NCBI GenBank assembly: GCA_947629575.1
Contig: CANREF010000012.1
Coordinates: 1 to 43,388 of the forward strand
DNA from: an uncultured Clostridia bacterium
GTDB taxonomy: Bacteria; Bacillota; Clostridia; Christensenellales; Borkfalkiaceae
Direction of reading: 5' to 3'
Length of the DNA: 43,388 bases
The translations under genes were made by a program, and so were the position numbers. The notes beneath the pieces are model-generated. The model was given only the letters and a program-made list of their open reading frames with translations, made no database searches and was not told the origin of the DNA. Below are positions 16,373 to 26,700 of the stretch, in pieces. How positions within the stretch are numbered: the first letter of the stretch is position 1; every line of letters starts with the position of its first letter.

Positions 16373-17248
16373 ATGTTTGAGCTCAAAAAAATCGGTTTTG
16401 TCAAGAGAGCGTCCGCGCTGCTGCTTGACGCGATCCTGCTCGCGGTGCTCACGACGGGCTTCATGTGGATCATCTCGCTCATCTGCCACTACAGCAGGGA
16501 GGAAGCGCTCGCCAACGAGCAGTATGCCGCGTGGGAGACCTTCCGTGAGGAATATATCAAGAGCAAGGACGGAAAGCAGGGCATAGCGGAGTACTACGGC
16601 TTTACCTACGAAGAGGATGAGAACGGGGGCTACACCGTCTCCAAGGACGGGATAGGAAAGTCTTTGGACGACGTTCTTTTGGCGCTCGACGCTTCGGAGG
16701 GAAAGGACGAGGCGACCGCGGAGGCATATACCGCCTATAAAGCCCTTCCGCCCGCGCAGATCGTCAACGCGCAGTATCGGTATGTCTATACCATGCTCTT
16801 CATGATGGTTTCGATCGGGATCTTGCTCAGCTATCTGCTGCTCGAATTTGCCCTTCCGCTCATCTTCAAGAACGGCCAGACGATCGGCAAAAAGGTATTC
16901 GGGATCTGTCTCGTCCGTCCGGACTGCGTGAAGATCACAGCTCTTTCCCTCTTCGCGCGGACGGTGCTCGGGAAATTCGCGATAGAGACCATGTTTCCCG
17001 TGCTGCTTGTGTTTTTGTTTTTCTTCAGCCATTTGGGATGGCTGGCGATCGTCCTCTTCGCGGGGATCATCCTTCTGAATGTCGTCATGTATTTCACATC
17101 GCGGAACAGAACGCCCATACATGACCTCCTTGCGGGAACGGTCGCAGTCGATATGAGGTTGCAGAGGATCTACGCCTCGGAAGAGGAATTGAACAGAGAA
17201 AAAGCTCTTACACAGCGGGAGCTCGTGGAAAACTCGAAAGAGCAATGA
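16373..17248 (+). CDS. RDD-family membrane protein
   Basis: A 291-residue integral membrane protein. RDD features are visible: an N-terminal KRASALLLDAILLAVLTT segment with Arg and Asp in the first helix, FKNGQTIGKKVFGICLVR, and RTPIHDLLAGTVAVD near the end. There are about five membrane helices. A hydrophilic stretch of about 90 residues between the first and second helices (roughly 45-135) is longer than usual. Function of the family is mostly unknown (some members move ions or modulate transport). It precedes the ABC importer operon by 112 bases, in the same direction. Confidence 0.88.
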   Translation: MFELKKIGFVKRASALLLDAILLAVLTTGFMWIISLICHYSREEALANEQYAAWETFREEYIKSKDGKQGIAEYYGFTYEEDENGGYTVSKDGIGKSLDDVLLALDASEGKDEATAEAYTAYKALPPAQIVNAQYRYVYTMLFMMVSIGILLSYLLLEFALPLIFKNGQTIGKKVFGICLVRPDCVKITALSLFARTVLGKFAIETMFPVLLVFLFFFSHLGWLAIVLFAGIILLNVVMYFTSRNRTPIHDLLAGTVAVDMRLQRIYASEEELNREKALTQRELVENSKEQ

Positions 17249-17263
17249 ACTTCCCGCAGAATA

Positions 17264-17278
17264 TATAATATATATAAT
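17264..17278 (+). promoter_or_regulatory. possible -10 elements ahead of the ABC importer operon
   Basis: Two overlapping TATAAT hexamers (17264-17269, 17273-17278) lie in an AT-rich run, but no good -35 is present at the right distance. A small hairpin follows near 17303-17321. Confidence 0.35.
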
Positions 17279-17360
17279 GTATAGATCGGTCGGGATTTTT
17301 TCGGACAAGCTCGCTTGATCCGCAATAAATAGCTCAAAATACAGCAGAAAAGGAAAACCT

Positions 17361-18695
17361 ATGAAAGTTGTACTCCAGCATCTCACCAAAATCTTTCCGA
17401 GCCGCAACAAGAAGGATAAAAACGCCGAAGTCGTCGCCGTCAATGATTTCAACCTTGAGATCCCCGACGGCAAGCTCATCGGCCTTTTGGGTCCCTCGGG
17501 TTGCGGAAAGAGCACGACGCTTTTCATGATCAGCGGACTGCAGGCGCCGTCGAGCGGCAGCATCTTCTTTGGAGAGGATGACGTCACGAAACTTGCACCC
17601 GAAAACAGGGGGATCGGGCTCGTTTTCCAAAATTACGCCCTCTATCCACATCTGACCGTACAACAGAATATTTTGTTTCCTTTGCAGAACTTAAAAGGTG
17701 AAAACAGGCTCTCCAAGGAGGAAATGCTGAAACGCGCGAACGAGGTCGCAAAACTTGTCCAGATAGACGAGTACATGAACCGCAAACCGTCCGAGCTTTC
17801 GGGCGGACAACAACAGCGCGTTGCGATCGCCCGCGCACTTGTCAAAATGCCGCGCGTCCTCCTCTTGGATGAGCCTCTTTCTAATCTTGACGCTCGTTTG
17901 CGCTTGCAGACCCGCGAGGAGATCAGGCGCATCCAGCGGGACACCAAGATCACGACGATCTTTGTCACCCACGACCAAGAGGAGGCGATGTCCATTTCGG
18001 ACTACATCGTCGTCATGAAACTGGGCGTCATCATGCAGACGGGCAAGCCGCAGTGGGTGTACGACGATCCCGCCAACCTCTTCGTTGCGAAGTTCCTCGG
18101 CACGCCACCCATCAACGTCTTCACGGGCAGAGTGGAGGGCGAAAAGCTCTACATCGGCGAGGAAGAAGTGCTCGACGTTGCGGGCGCGGAAGATCAGGAG
18201 GTCTACGTCGGCATCCGTCCCGAGGGCTTTGTTCTCGACAGGAAAGGCAAGCTCACCTGCGCCGTATCGGGGATCGACGTCATGGGCAGAGACATCTCCG
18301 TTGTCTCCACGAGCGCAAGTTCGCTCAACCCCGTCGTCCGCTCGATCATCTCGGCGGATGAAATGGAAAACATCACGGGCGACACCGTAAAATTCAATCT
18401 GAAACAGCACAAGGTGTTCCTCTTCAACAAGGAGACGGAATCCCGCGTGTACTTCGGACGGCAGGTCGCCGCGCACGAGGAAATGGTCGCGCGGATGAAG
18501 GAAGAGGGGCAATTCTTCTCCTCCCACGAAGGACCTCTTCCCAAGGAAATGGTGGAAAAGGCGGAAGAGCCCGCCCAAGAAAAGAAGGGCATGGCAGCGA
18601 AGATCAAGGGTCTTTTCGCGAAGAAAAAATCGGAGTCCGCTCCCGAAGCGGAGGCGAAGCCCGAGGATGAAACATCACAGAGCGAGGGCGAATGA
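17361..18695 (+). CDS. CUT1-type ABC importer ATP-binding protein (MsmX/UgpC-like)
   Basis: A 444-residue ATPase that would power the two permeases encoded next. Walker A GPSGCGKST (residues 44-52), Q-loop FQNYALYP, signature LSGGQQQR (146-153), Walker B LLLDE (167-171), switch His204 and a C-terminal TOBE regulatory domain to about residue 380 are in order. After this comes an unusual tail of about 60 residues, rich in Lys, Glu and Ala, which the usual MsmX/UgpC proteins of about 370 residues lack. Its stop overlaps the next start (ATGA, 18692-18695). The substrate cannot be read from the ATPase. Confidence 0.93.
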   Translation: MKVVLQHLTKIFPSRNKKDKNAEVVAVNDFNLEIPDGKLIGLLGPSGCGKSTTLFMISGLQAPSSGSIFFGEDDVTKLAPENRGIGLVFQNYALYPHLTVQQNILFPLQNLKGENRLSKEEMLKRANEVAKLVQIDEYMNRKPSELSGGQQQRVAIARALVKMPRVLLLDEPLSNLDARLRLQTREEIRRIQRDTKITTIFVTHDQEEAMSISDYIVVMKLGVIMQTGKPQWVYDDPANLFVAKFLGTPPINVFTGRVEGEKLYIGEEEVLDVAGAEDQEVYVGIRPEGFVLDRKGKLTCAVSGIDVMGRDISVVSTSASSLNPVVRSIISADEMENITGDTVKFNLKQHKVFLFNKETESRVYFGRQVAAHEEMVARMKEEGQFFSSHEGPLPKEMVEKAEEPAQEKKGMAAKIKGLFAKKKSESAPEAEAKPEDETSQSEGE

Positions 18696-19723
18696 TGGAC
18701 ACCGAAAGAGCACAAAAACCCGTCCTTTCAAAAGAGGAGAAGAAGATCCTGTGGAAGGCGCGGCTCAGCCCCTTGAAGGCGTGGCTGTACCTGCTTCCCA
18801 CTTTGGTAGTCCTTGCGATCTTCACGGTATGGCCGATCATCAGTACCGTGCGCATGGCCTTCCTTGCGGACGTCAGGGACGTGATGGGGGAGCAAGTCTA
18901 TACGGGATACGATTATCTCAAAGACATGGGCGGAATGTACGACTTCAGCTTCAGCTTTGAGAACTTTGCACATGTCGTGGGTTACGGCGGATTCAAGACG
19001 GCTTTGACAAATACCATTCTGCTCACCGTCATCACCGTGCCGATCTCCACGATGCTGGCGCTCCTCATCGCGGTGGCGCTCAATTCCATAAAGCCGCTGC
19101 GCAAGCTGCTCCAGACGATCTTCTTCCTTCCCTATGTCACCAATACCATTGCAGTCGGCATGGTGTTCATGGCGATGTTCCAAATGATAGGACCTATCAA
19201 ATCTCCCACATCGGTCGGCATTATCAATAACATCATCGAGGCATTCGGCGGGAAGCCGGTCAACTGGGTCAAGGAGGGTTCGTCCTATTGGGCAAATATG
19301 ACGGTGCTCATCATCTACATCGTCTGGAACGCGTTGCCCTTCAAGATCTTGGTGCTTCTCGGCGGGCTTCAGGGGGTGAACAAGCAGTACTACGACGCCG
19401 CCAAGGTGGACGGGGCTTCCCGCTTCCGTATCTTCTGGCGGATCACCGTGCCTCTCCTCTCCCCGATGATCGCCTACGTCGTCATCACGGGTTTCATCGG
19501 CGGATTCAAGGAATACACGAGCATCGTCGGTATCTTCGGAGACGTCCGCATGGGGCCTCCCGGGTCGATCGGGCGTCCGCTCAATACCATGGTCGGCTTG
19601 GTGTACGACAGTATCAAGTCCAATCAGGGTGAGGCAAGCGCCGCGGCGCTCATTCTCTTTGTGATCATCTTCGCCGTGACGATGGTCAACCTCTACGTCA
19701 GTAAGAAGAAGGTCCACTATTAA
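18692..19723 (+). CDS. CUT1 ABC importer permease, MalF/UgpA type
   Basis: A 343-residue inner-membrane permease with six or more predicted helices. It has the EAA coupling loop (DAAKVDGASRFRIFWRITVP) that docks onto the ATPase. Its N-terminus is charged and cytoplasmic, followed by a first helix LYLLPTLVVLAIFTVWPI. The start overlaps the ATPase stop; ATG 18695 three bases later is equally possible. The second permease begins 12 bases after its stop, with AAGGAGG between. Confidence 0.93.
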   Translation: MMDTERAQKPVLSKEEKKILWKARLSPLKAWLYLLPTLVVLAIFTVWPIISTVRMAFLADVRDVMGEQVYTGYDYLKDMGGMYDFSFSFENFAHVVGYGGFKTALTNTILLTVITVPISTMLALLIAVALNSIKPLRKLLQTIFFLPYVTNTIAVGMVFMAMFQMIGPIKSPTSVGIINNIIEAFGGKPVNWVKEGSSYWANMTVLIIYIVWNALPFKILVLLGGLQGVNKQYYDAAKVDGASRFRIFWRITVPLLSPMIAYVVITGFIGGFKEYTSIVGIFGDVRMGPPGSIGRPLNTMVGLVYDSIKSNQGEASAAALILFVIIFAVTMVNLYVSKKKVHY

Positions 19724-19735
19724 GGAGGAGATCGT

Positions 19736-20785
19736 ATGATAGCTTTTATTGTCATTTCTGCGGTCCTTTGCGCGGCGATCGTATTCTATGGCGTAGTGGT
19801 ATGGATCACGGAACGTAAAAGAGAAGTTCCCCAAGACGATTGGATGGGACAAGCCGTTGCTACAAAGGGGATGAGAGCCAAGGACATCGACGCAGTGTCC
19901 AAAAAGCAGACGGTGATGAAGATCTTGGTGCAGGTCGGGCTCTATGTCTTTCTTGTGTTCATGGCGATCATCGTCCTGTTCCCGTTCTATTGGATGCTCA
20001 TCTCCTCGCTCAAATCGCAGAGCGAATATAACGCGTCCATTCCCACCTATTGGCCCAAACAGTTCCATTGGGAGAACTATAAGTATCTCTTTGTGAACGT
20101 CGCCGAAGACGGCATGTTCATCGCGAGCGATTTCGACCTCAAGACGCTCTTTTTGAACACCGTGCTCGTGGGCGTCGTCTCCACCCTTCTCTCGCTCATC
20201 GTAACCGTGCTCGCGGCGTATGCCTTCGCGAGGCTCGAATTCAAGGGCAAGAACGCGCTGTTCGCGGCGCTCCTCGCCACGATGATGCTCCCCGGCGAAC
20301 TGTTCACGATCACGAATTACGTCACCGTTTCGAGTTTCGGGTGGATCACCGACAAAGTGGGGATCTTCACGGCGCTCGTCGTTCCCTTCCTCGTGAGCGT
20401 GTTCTACATCTATCTGCTCAGGCAGAATTTCATGCAGATCCCCAACGAACTCTATCTCGCCGCGAAGGTAGACGGGACGAGCGACCTCAAATATCTATGG
20501 AAGGTCATGATCCCGCTCTCCGCGCCCACGCTCATCTCCATTACGATTTTGAAAATGATGGGCGCGTGGAACTCCTACATCTGGCCCAACCTCATCGGCG
20601 GCAACATCTTCCAGCTTGTCACGGTGGGGCTGCGCAGCGCAAGTTTCCAAAACGCCGCAGGGGAGACGCTCTTCCCCATTCAGATGGCGGCAGTCGTGCT
20701 CGTCACCCTGCCTCTTCTGCTCGTGTTCATCTTCCTCCGCAAGTACATCATGCGCGGGGTCTCACGCAGCGGTATCAAGGGGTAA
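19736..20785 (+). CDS. CUT1 ABC importer permease, MalG/UgpE type
   Basis: A 349-residue permease. The typical MalG core starts near residue 60 (VGLYVFLVFMAIIVLFPFYWMLISSLKS) and contains the EAA loop LAAKVDGTSDLKYLWKVMIP. It is longer than most MalG proteins because an extra N-terminal helix (MIAFIVISAVLCAAIVFYGVVV) and a charged linker precede the core. It pairs with the preceding permease to form the channel. Confidence 0.93.
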   Translation: MIAFIVISAVLCAAIVFYGVVVWITERKREVPQDDWMGQAVATKGMRAKDIDAVSKKQTVMKILVQVGLYVFLVFMAIIVLFPFYWMLISSLKSQSEYNASIPTYWPKQFHWENYKYLFVNVAEDGMFIASDFDLKTLFLNTVLVGVVSTLLSLIVTVLAAYAFARLEFKGKNALFAALLATMMLPGELFTITNYVTVSSFGWITDKVGIFTALVVPFLVSVFYIYLLRQNFMQIPNELYLAAKVDGTSDLKYLWKVMIPLSAPTLISITILKMMGAWNSYIWPNLIGGNIFQLVTVGLRSASFQNAAGETLFPIQMAAVVLVTLPLLLVFIFLRKYIMRGVSRSGIKG

Positions 20786-20837
20786 GAAGCACCGATCGAA
20801 CAAGGTATCAATTAGAAAAAAATATAAGGAGATCAAA

Positions 20838-22307
20838 ATGAAGAAACGAATCGGCATGGTCCTCACGGCAGGTATTCTCACCTGCACTATGGCTGCATGT
20901 ATGGCATTCACCGCTTGCGGCGCCAACAAGCAGAAGACAGCGCTCGATGAAGAGAATGTGGTGGAGTTCGATACGTCGAAGCCCGTTACCATTTCCTTCT
21001 CGCACACGCAGGGGCAGAATCTCAGACGTGTGCTCGCTACGTCCGTTGCGGAGTTCAACAAGCTCTATCCCAACATCACGGTCGAGGGCATAGACAGCGC
21101 GGCGAGCGGCAATTACGACAGCTTGCGCGACCTCATCTACAACCAGATCGTCGCGGGCAACCAGCCCAACATCGCCTATTGCTATCCCGACCACGTGGCT
21201 TCGTACAACACCGCGGGCGCGGTGCAGCCTCTCGATGCGTTCCTTCCCGGCGGTGCTTATGCCGACATGGAAGTGACCCGCGCAGACGGCACGACGGAGA
21301 AGATCGGGCTCACGCAGGAGCAGGTCGATATGTTCATCCCCGGCTACTACAACGAGGGCAGGGCGTTTGCCGACGGGAAGATGTACACCATGCCCTTCTC
21401 CAAATCGACGGAAGTGCTCTATTATAACAAGACGTTCTTCGATGAGCACAAAGAGGACGGGCTCAAAGTTCCCACGACCTGGGATGAAATGGAGACGACT
21501 TGCCGTAAGATCAAGGAATTGGTGCCCACCTCCATTCCGCTCGGCTACGACTCCGAGGCGAACTGGTTCATCACGATGTGCGAACAGCTCGGCACGCCCT
21601 ATACTTCGGCAACGGGCGAAAAATATCTGTTCGATACGCCCGAAAACCGCGCATTTGTCAACCGCTTTGCGGACTGGTATCAAGAAGGGCTCGTCACCAC
21701 GCAGGGGCTCAACAACGACAAATACACTTCAACTCTCTTCACCGAGACGGGCATGAACGAGGAGACGGGGCAGCCGCTTCCGAGAGCGTATATGTGCATC
21801 GGCTCTACGGCGGGCGCGAGCTATCAGATGTCGGGCGAAACGCAGGGCGAGTTTGAATTTACGGTCGGCGTCACGCGGATCCCGCAGGTCGATCCCCAAA
21901 ATCCCAAGGTCATTTCGCAGGGTCCCTCCGTCTGCATCTTCAAGAGCGACGACCCTCAGGAGACCATTGCAAGCTGGCTCTTCATCAAGTATCTCACAAC
22001 GAGCGTGAACTTCCAGGCGGAGTTCTCCATAGCTTCGGGCTATGTTCCCGTCCTCAATATGGCTACGATGGAGACAAATTCCGTCTACATGAAACTTCTT
22101 CAGCAGGCGGACGGCAAGGGCAACCTCACTGCGCTTGCGGCGCAGGTTTGCATGGAGCAGGAAGACGCATACTACACTTCGCCCGCATTCATGGGCAGCG
22201 CAAAGGCGCGCGATCAGGTCGGCGCATTGATGCAGGCTGTCTTTGCCAATCCTTCCAAGATCGACGAAGCGTTCAGATCCGCACTCGAAGAGTGCAGGCG
22301 CGCTTGA
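20838..22307 (+). CDS. extracellular substrate-binding lipoprotein, family 1 (CUT1)
   Basis: A 489-residue lipoprotein with an N-terminal signal and lipobox FTAC near residue 28. The mature part has the type 1 solute-binding pattern: VTISFSHTQGQNLRRV at the start, EFNKLYPNITVEG, MYTMPFSKSTEVLYYNKTFFDEH, and a late SWLFIKYLTT. Relatives bind sugars, oligosaccharides or glycerol phosphates; the ligand here is not known. ATG 20838 follows AAGGAGA (20826-20832); a longer frame running into the permease is rejected. The operon continues into a nuclease lipoprotein, which raises the possibility of a nucleoside-, deoxyribose- or phosphosugar-like ligand (inference). Confidence 0.92.
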   Translation: MKKRIGMVLTAGILTCTMAACMAFTACGANKQKTALDEENVVEFDTSKPVTISFSHTQGQNLRRVLATSVAEFNKLYPNITVEGIDSAASGNYDSLRDLIYNQIVAGNQPNIAYCYPDHVASYNTAGAVQPLDAFLPGGAYADMEVTRADGTTEKIGLTQEQVDMFIPGYYNEGRAFADGKMYTMPFSKSTEVLYYNKTFFDEHKEDGLKVPTTWDEMETTCRKIKELVPTSIPLGYDSEANWFITMCEQLGTPYTSATGEKYLFDTPENRAFVNRFADWYQEGLVTTQGLNNDKYTSTLFTETGMNEETGQPLPRAYMCIGSTAGASYQMSGETQGEFEFTVGVTRIPQVDPQNPKVISQGPSVCIFKSDDPQETIASWLFIKYLTTSVNFQAEFSIASGYVPVLNMATMETNSVYMKLLQQADGKGNLTALAAQVCMEQEDAYYTSPAFMGSAKARDQVGALMQAVFANPSKIDEAFRSALEECRRA

Positions 22308-22325
22308 TGAAAATAGGCGGTGGAT

Positions 22326-23708
22326 ATGAAAAAGTACGTTAAAATTTTATCATCGTTATTGTGCGCCGCCATATTCGCAGTGCCCGTGTTCTTCACAGGC
22401 TGCAGCGAGCAGGGCGGCCAGAGCGGGGAGTTTATCGACTACGCGGGTCAGCTTCATCTCGACATGGCGAGCAGCACGAAGAAGCTGGAGGTCACCGTCC
22501 GGACCTTTATCGACGGCGACACGACCCACTTCGACCCTGTGACGAACTCCACGCTCACGCCCGATTATAACCCCCAGGATTTCAGCGAGACCCAAGGTTA
22601 TATCAAGGCGCGCTATCTCGCGGTGAATACTCCCGAATCGACGGGCGACGTCGAGAAGTGGGGGAAGACCGCTTCCAACTTCACCCATGAAAAGCTCGAG
22701 AACGCGTCTATCATCGTGGAGTCGGACAACGACAAGTGGAACATGGATTCCAACAACCGCTTCACCCTTTGGATTTGGTACAAGTCGCCGGGAGCTTCCG
22801 AGTACCGCAACCTCAACATCGAGCTCTTGCAGTACGGCTACGGCCGCGCGCAGTCCGCAAAGGACAACCGCTACGGCGACATCGCCATGGACGCGATCAT
22901 GCAGGCACAGGCGCAGAAGCTCAGGGTGTATTCCAACGACCCCGATGAAAACTTCTATGAGGGCGAAGCGTTCAACATGACGTTGAAAAAGCTCCGCTGC
23001 CACATCGACGATTATCTTCAGAAGTCGGTGCGGGTAGAGGGCGTCGTCACCACGCAGATGGATAATTCCGTCTATATCGAAGATTACGACGAGGAGACGG
23101 GGCTCAGCTACGGGATCTCGATCTACTACGGCTATAATCCCGGTTCCAGCCTCCGCAAAGTGCTCGCGATCGGCAACCGCATCAGCGTGTGCGGCACGGT
23201 CGGTTACTTCGAGGCGGGCGGTACATATCAGATCTCGGGCGTTTCCAACAACGCTTTCCACCCCGAGTATACGACGAACACCGTCATTGTGAAAGACGAG
23301 AAAACCGGCGAAGACATCACGGGCCAAGAAGGCAGATTTGCCGAACTCTCCGTGAAGGACATCGTTTCGGGCGATCTCACAGTTCCCTTTGGCGATGACG
23401 AGGAGGTCCCGATCAAGTACGGCGAAGCGATCCTCGATACGACGGTCTGCCTCAAAAACCTGAAGGTCAACAGCGTGAGCACGACTTCCAACGGCGGCGA
23501 AAACGACGGGGCAATGTCCCTGCGCTGCAGCGCGCCCGACGGGTCGACGATCACCGTCCGCACCACGGTATTTAAGGAAAACGGCGTTCTCGTCACCAAG
23601 GAGCGCTACGAAGGCAAGACGATCGACGTCAAAGGCGTCATCGAAAAGTTCAGCGGCAACTATCAGGTGAAGGTCCACCTCATGGACTACATCACGATCC
23701 ACGCGTAA
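22326..23708 (+). CDS. lipoprotein with staphylococcal-nuclease-like and OB-fold domains
   Basis: A 460-residue surface lipoprotein (lipobox FTGC, Cys26). Residues about 50-210 form an SNase-like domain: VRTFIDGDTTHF, KARYLAVNTPEST, NRFTLWIWY and NIELLQYGYGRAQ. In the metal loop the usual IDTPE reads VNTPE, so one metal-binding Asp is Asn. Residues about 215-310 and 325-460 look like OB-fold domains (VRVEGVVTTQM..VYIEDYD; IDVKGVIEKFSGNYQVKV), as in large extracellular nucleases. It probably degrades DNA or RNA at the surface if active. It lies 18 bases after the binding-protein gene. GTG 22320 is an alternative start. Confidence 0.87.
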   Translation: MKKYVKILSSLLCAAIFAVPVFFTGCSEQGGQSGEFIDYAGQLHLDMASSTKKLEVTVRTFIDGDTTHFDPVTNSTLTPDYNPQDFSETQGYIKARYLAVNTPESTGDVEKWGKTASNFTHEKLENASIIVESDNDKWNMDSNNRFTLWIWYKSPGASEYRNLNIELLQYGYGRAQSAKDNRYGDIAMDAIMQAQAQKLRVYSNDPDENFYEGEAFNMTLKKLRCHIDDYLQKSVRVEGVVTTQMDNSVYIEDYDEETGLSYGISIYYGYNPGSSLRKVLAIGNRISVCGTVGYFEAGGTYQISGVSNNAFHPEYTTNTVIVKDEKTGEDITGQEGRFAELSVKDIVSGDLTVPFGDDEEVPIKYGEAILDTTVCLKNLKVNSVSTTSNGGENDGAMSLRCSAPDGSTITVRTTVFKENGVLVTKERYEGKTIDVKGVIEKFSGNYQVKVHLMDYITIHA

Positions 23709-23766
23709 CTTTCGCGGCAATATTTCATTTCGGAAAAACAAAAATATTTTTATAAAGGAGAATGTG

Positions 23767-26700
23767 ATGAAGAAGTTCCTAATTTCTGTTCTTGCGCTCA
23801 TCATGGGCGTAACACTGGCGTTCGGGCTTGTAGCCTGCGGCGACGGAGAGACCCCCGATGAGGGCGGAAACGGCGAAGTCACAATGACCGATGCCGAGAT
23901 CGCAGAGCAGGCGATGAGCTTACTCAAGAGCCTCTACTCCGCTACGACAGACAATGACAGCCATTATGATGTGCTCGGTCAGGTCAAAGTCGGCGAAAGC
24001 TCTTACAAAGTCGATTGGACTGTCTCTTCCGAAACTGAGAACATCGAAAACTACGTTTCGATCGGACAGATGGATGAGACGAGCAAGCTCGTCCGCATCA
24101 GTCTTACGATGGGGGACGAGGCGGTGGAATTCAAACTGAAAGCCACCGTTACAGTCGGCGAGGCTTCGGCGAGCGCGGAATTCGCTCATAAGCTCAACGC
24201 TAAGCCTGCGGATGCGAAAGGCACTGCGGACGATCCGTTCTCTACGAGAAAAGCTATCGAGATCGCAAACGGCCTTCAGGGCACTCCTCCCGTATATTAT
24301 TACAGTGAAGCCGATCAAGGCGCCGCAACTCCCACCCTTGTTTGGGTAGAGGGCTACCTCGTAGAATGGGGCAATGAGACGACGTTCACGGGTGGCGGCC
24401 GCGTCAACTTCGTTTACATCGTCGAAAATTACACCGACGAATCCACCAGAGACAGTGCGGACGCTCTTTGCATTGCAAGTATCGACTACAACGATGTCCT
24501 CACTTGCATTGACGACCTCGCCGAAGGCAAGCACATCGTCGTAAGGGGCTATATCGAACTCTACCAGGGCGGCACCACCACGACCCCCAAGCCCGAGCTC
24601 GCTTACTACAAAGAAGCAAATGGCACTTACCACAACGTCTACTGCGAAGAGCTCGAGAAGGAACAGAGAACTCCTCAACAAAACGTTGAGCTCGCGCTCG
24701 GTAAAGTAGAGGACACCCTCATCTTTAATCAAACGGGCGATCTCGATCTTCCCGCTTCCACGATCCAAGGCGTGACCTTCACGTGGTCCACGACCGATCC
24801 CACTTACACGATCGCGAACAACAAACTTCACATCGGAGCTCTGCCCGCGACCGACGCGACCGTCACGGCGACCATTACGGCTACCTACGGCACCGAGACC
24901 GTGACGAACAACACCAAGAACGTCACGATCACGATTAAAGCGGCCGTTACCGCCGAAGAGGGCACTGCCGTGTTCGATTTCTCCGGCGTCAGCGAAAAGG
25001 GTGTCGCACTCTCGGACGGCGACGCTACGGATTACTTCAAGAGCTTTGCCAATGCCGATTCCAATTTGACAAAGGCGGAAGTCTCGAAGATCTATAAGGG
25101 CAATGGCCAGGGCGGCGCTCATGCCGAATCCGCAGGCTTCCTGAAAGCAGGTACGGCCAGTGCCGCGGGTCAGATCAAGCTCACGTTCAGCAAGAACGTC
25201 ACGAGCGTTGTGGTGAACTGCCACGACTGGTTCGCGAAGAGCGCAAACTATCCCACCAACTCCAATACGGTCGCCGTGAACGGGTCCACTCAGCCTATGC
25301 CCTATAATGAAACGGGCACTCCAGGCGATTTGACGTTCACGCTCTCCGAGGAAACCAACGTCGTCACGATCGACATCAATACAAGAGGCTTTATCTTTAA
25401 GATCACCGTAACTTTCGGTGAAGGCACGGTCGAACCCGGTCCCGAACCCGGTCCCGGCGGCGATACCGAAACGAAAGTATTCACACCCATCACTTCTCCT
25501 GTTGCGGGACAGTACTACATGGGCATGAAGACACAAGACGGTAACTACCACTACATTACCGGCGCGATGAACGGTTACTACATGGCGACGACGACAGACG
25601 TTGCAAGCGCAAAGCAAGTGACCCTTGCCGGAAGCGAAGCGGACGGTTGGACGCTTGTGTGCGACAGCCAGTACATTGAGATCGCATTGAGCAATGACCA
25701 TATCAATGCCGTTTACAATGCAACGCAGACTGCAGGTAAAACATGGAAGTGGGATTCCCAGTACAACATCTTTGTTTGGGAGGATGACAGTGTTAAATAC
25801 TTCCTCGGTACATATGGCACTTATGTTACAGTTGGCGGCGAAAGCTACTCCGAGCATGTGACCGATGCCGACGGTTGGAAAGCCGTTCTCGGCACTTTCG
25901 AAGCGCCTGCCGATATGACCGATCAGGATAAAGTAAACGCAGCCCTCGCTTCTCTCACTCTTTCGGCGACCTCTTTCAACGCAGTTGGAGACACCACTCT
26001 TCCCACCGAGAACAGCTACGGTGCGCAGGTCATTTGGACGGCAACCGATCATTCCGAGCTCGTCACCGTCGAGGGGACGACGCTGAAAGTCACTGCTCTT
26101 CCCAATGAAACGACGACGGTCACTTTGCACGTTGTCGTGACCTTGAATAGTGCGAAAGCGGAAAAAGACGTTACGATCACCGTCGAACCTGCCGACACGA
26201 CCAATTACGGTACGGAGGAAGCTCCTCTTTCCGTGGCAGAAGCTCTTGCGCTTGCGGAAGAACAGTGCGTGGAGAGCAACGACGTCACCAATGCGATCGT
26301 CTACGTAAAGGGCATTGTGCTTGCAACGCCGACCTATAATTCGAAGGGTTATTATAATCAATTCACGATCCGCGACGAGAACGAGATTTCCAAGACGATC
26401 ATCATCTATACGATCACCGTCGATTCTCCGTTGGTGCCTCCGGCACAGAACGATGTCGTCGTACTCTATGGTTATATCAAGAATTATAACGGAACGATTG
26501 AGTTCGCATCGAATGATAATATTTATGTACACCTTGCCAGCAATACCCGCGGCGAATCCAACATCGCTACGACGGTGGACGGTGGTGCGACCCTCAACGG
26601 TCTCCCCGACGGGAACAAAGCGGTGAACGGCACGGAAGTTACCTTTACCGTAACGGTAGAAGCGGGCAAGCAACTTGTTTCCGTCAAGGCATACGATAAG

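Noticed and set aside
18728..20068. 446-codon minus-strand frame over the permeases
   Set aside because: Its Arg/His/Asp-rich translation is typical of an antisense shadow of membrane-protein genes.
23920..26673. 917-codon minus-strand frame
   Set aside because: It lies antisense within the giant lipoprotein gene, whose signal peptide, ribosome site and domain pattern are clear; the antisense frame is a codon-usage shadow.
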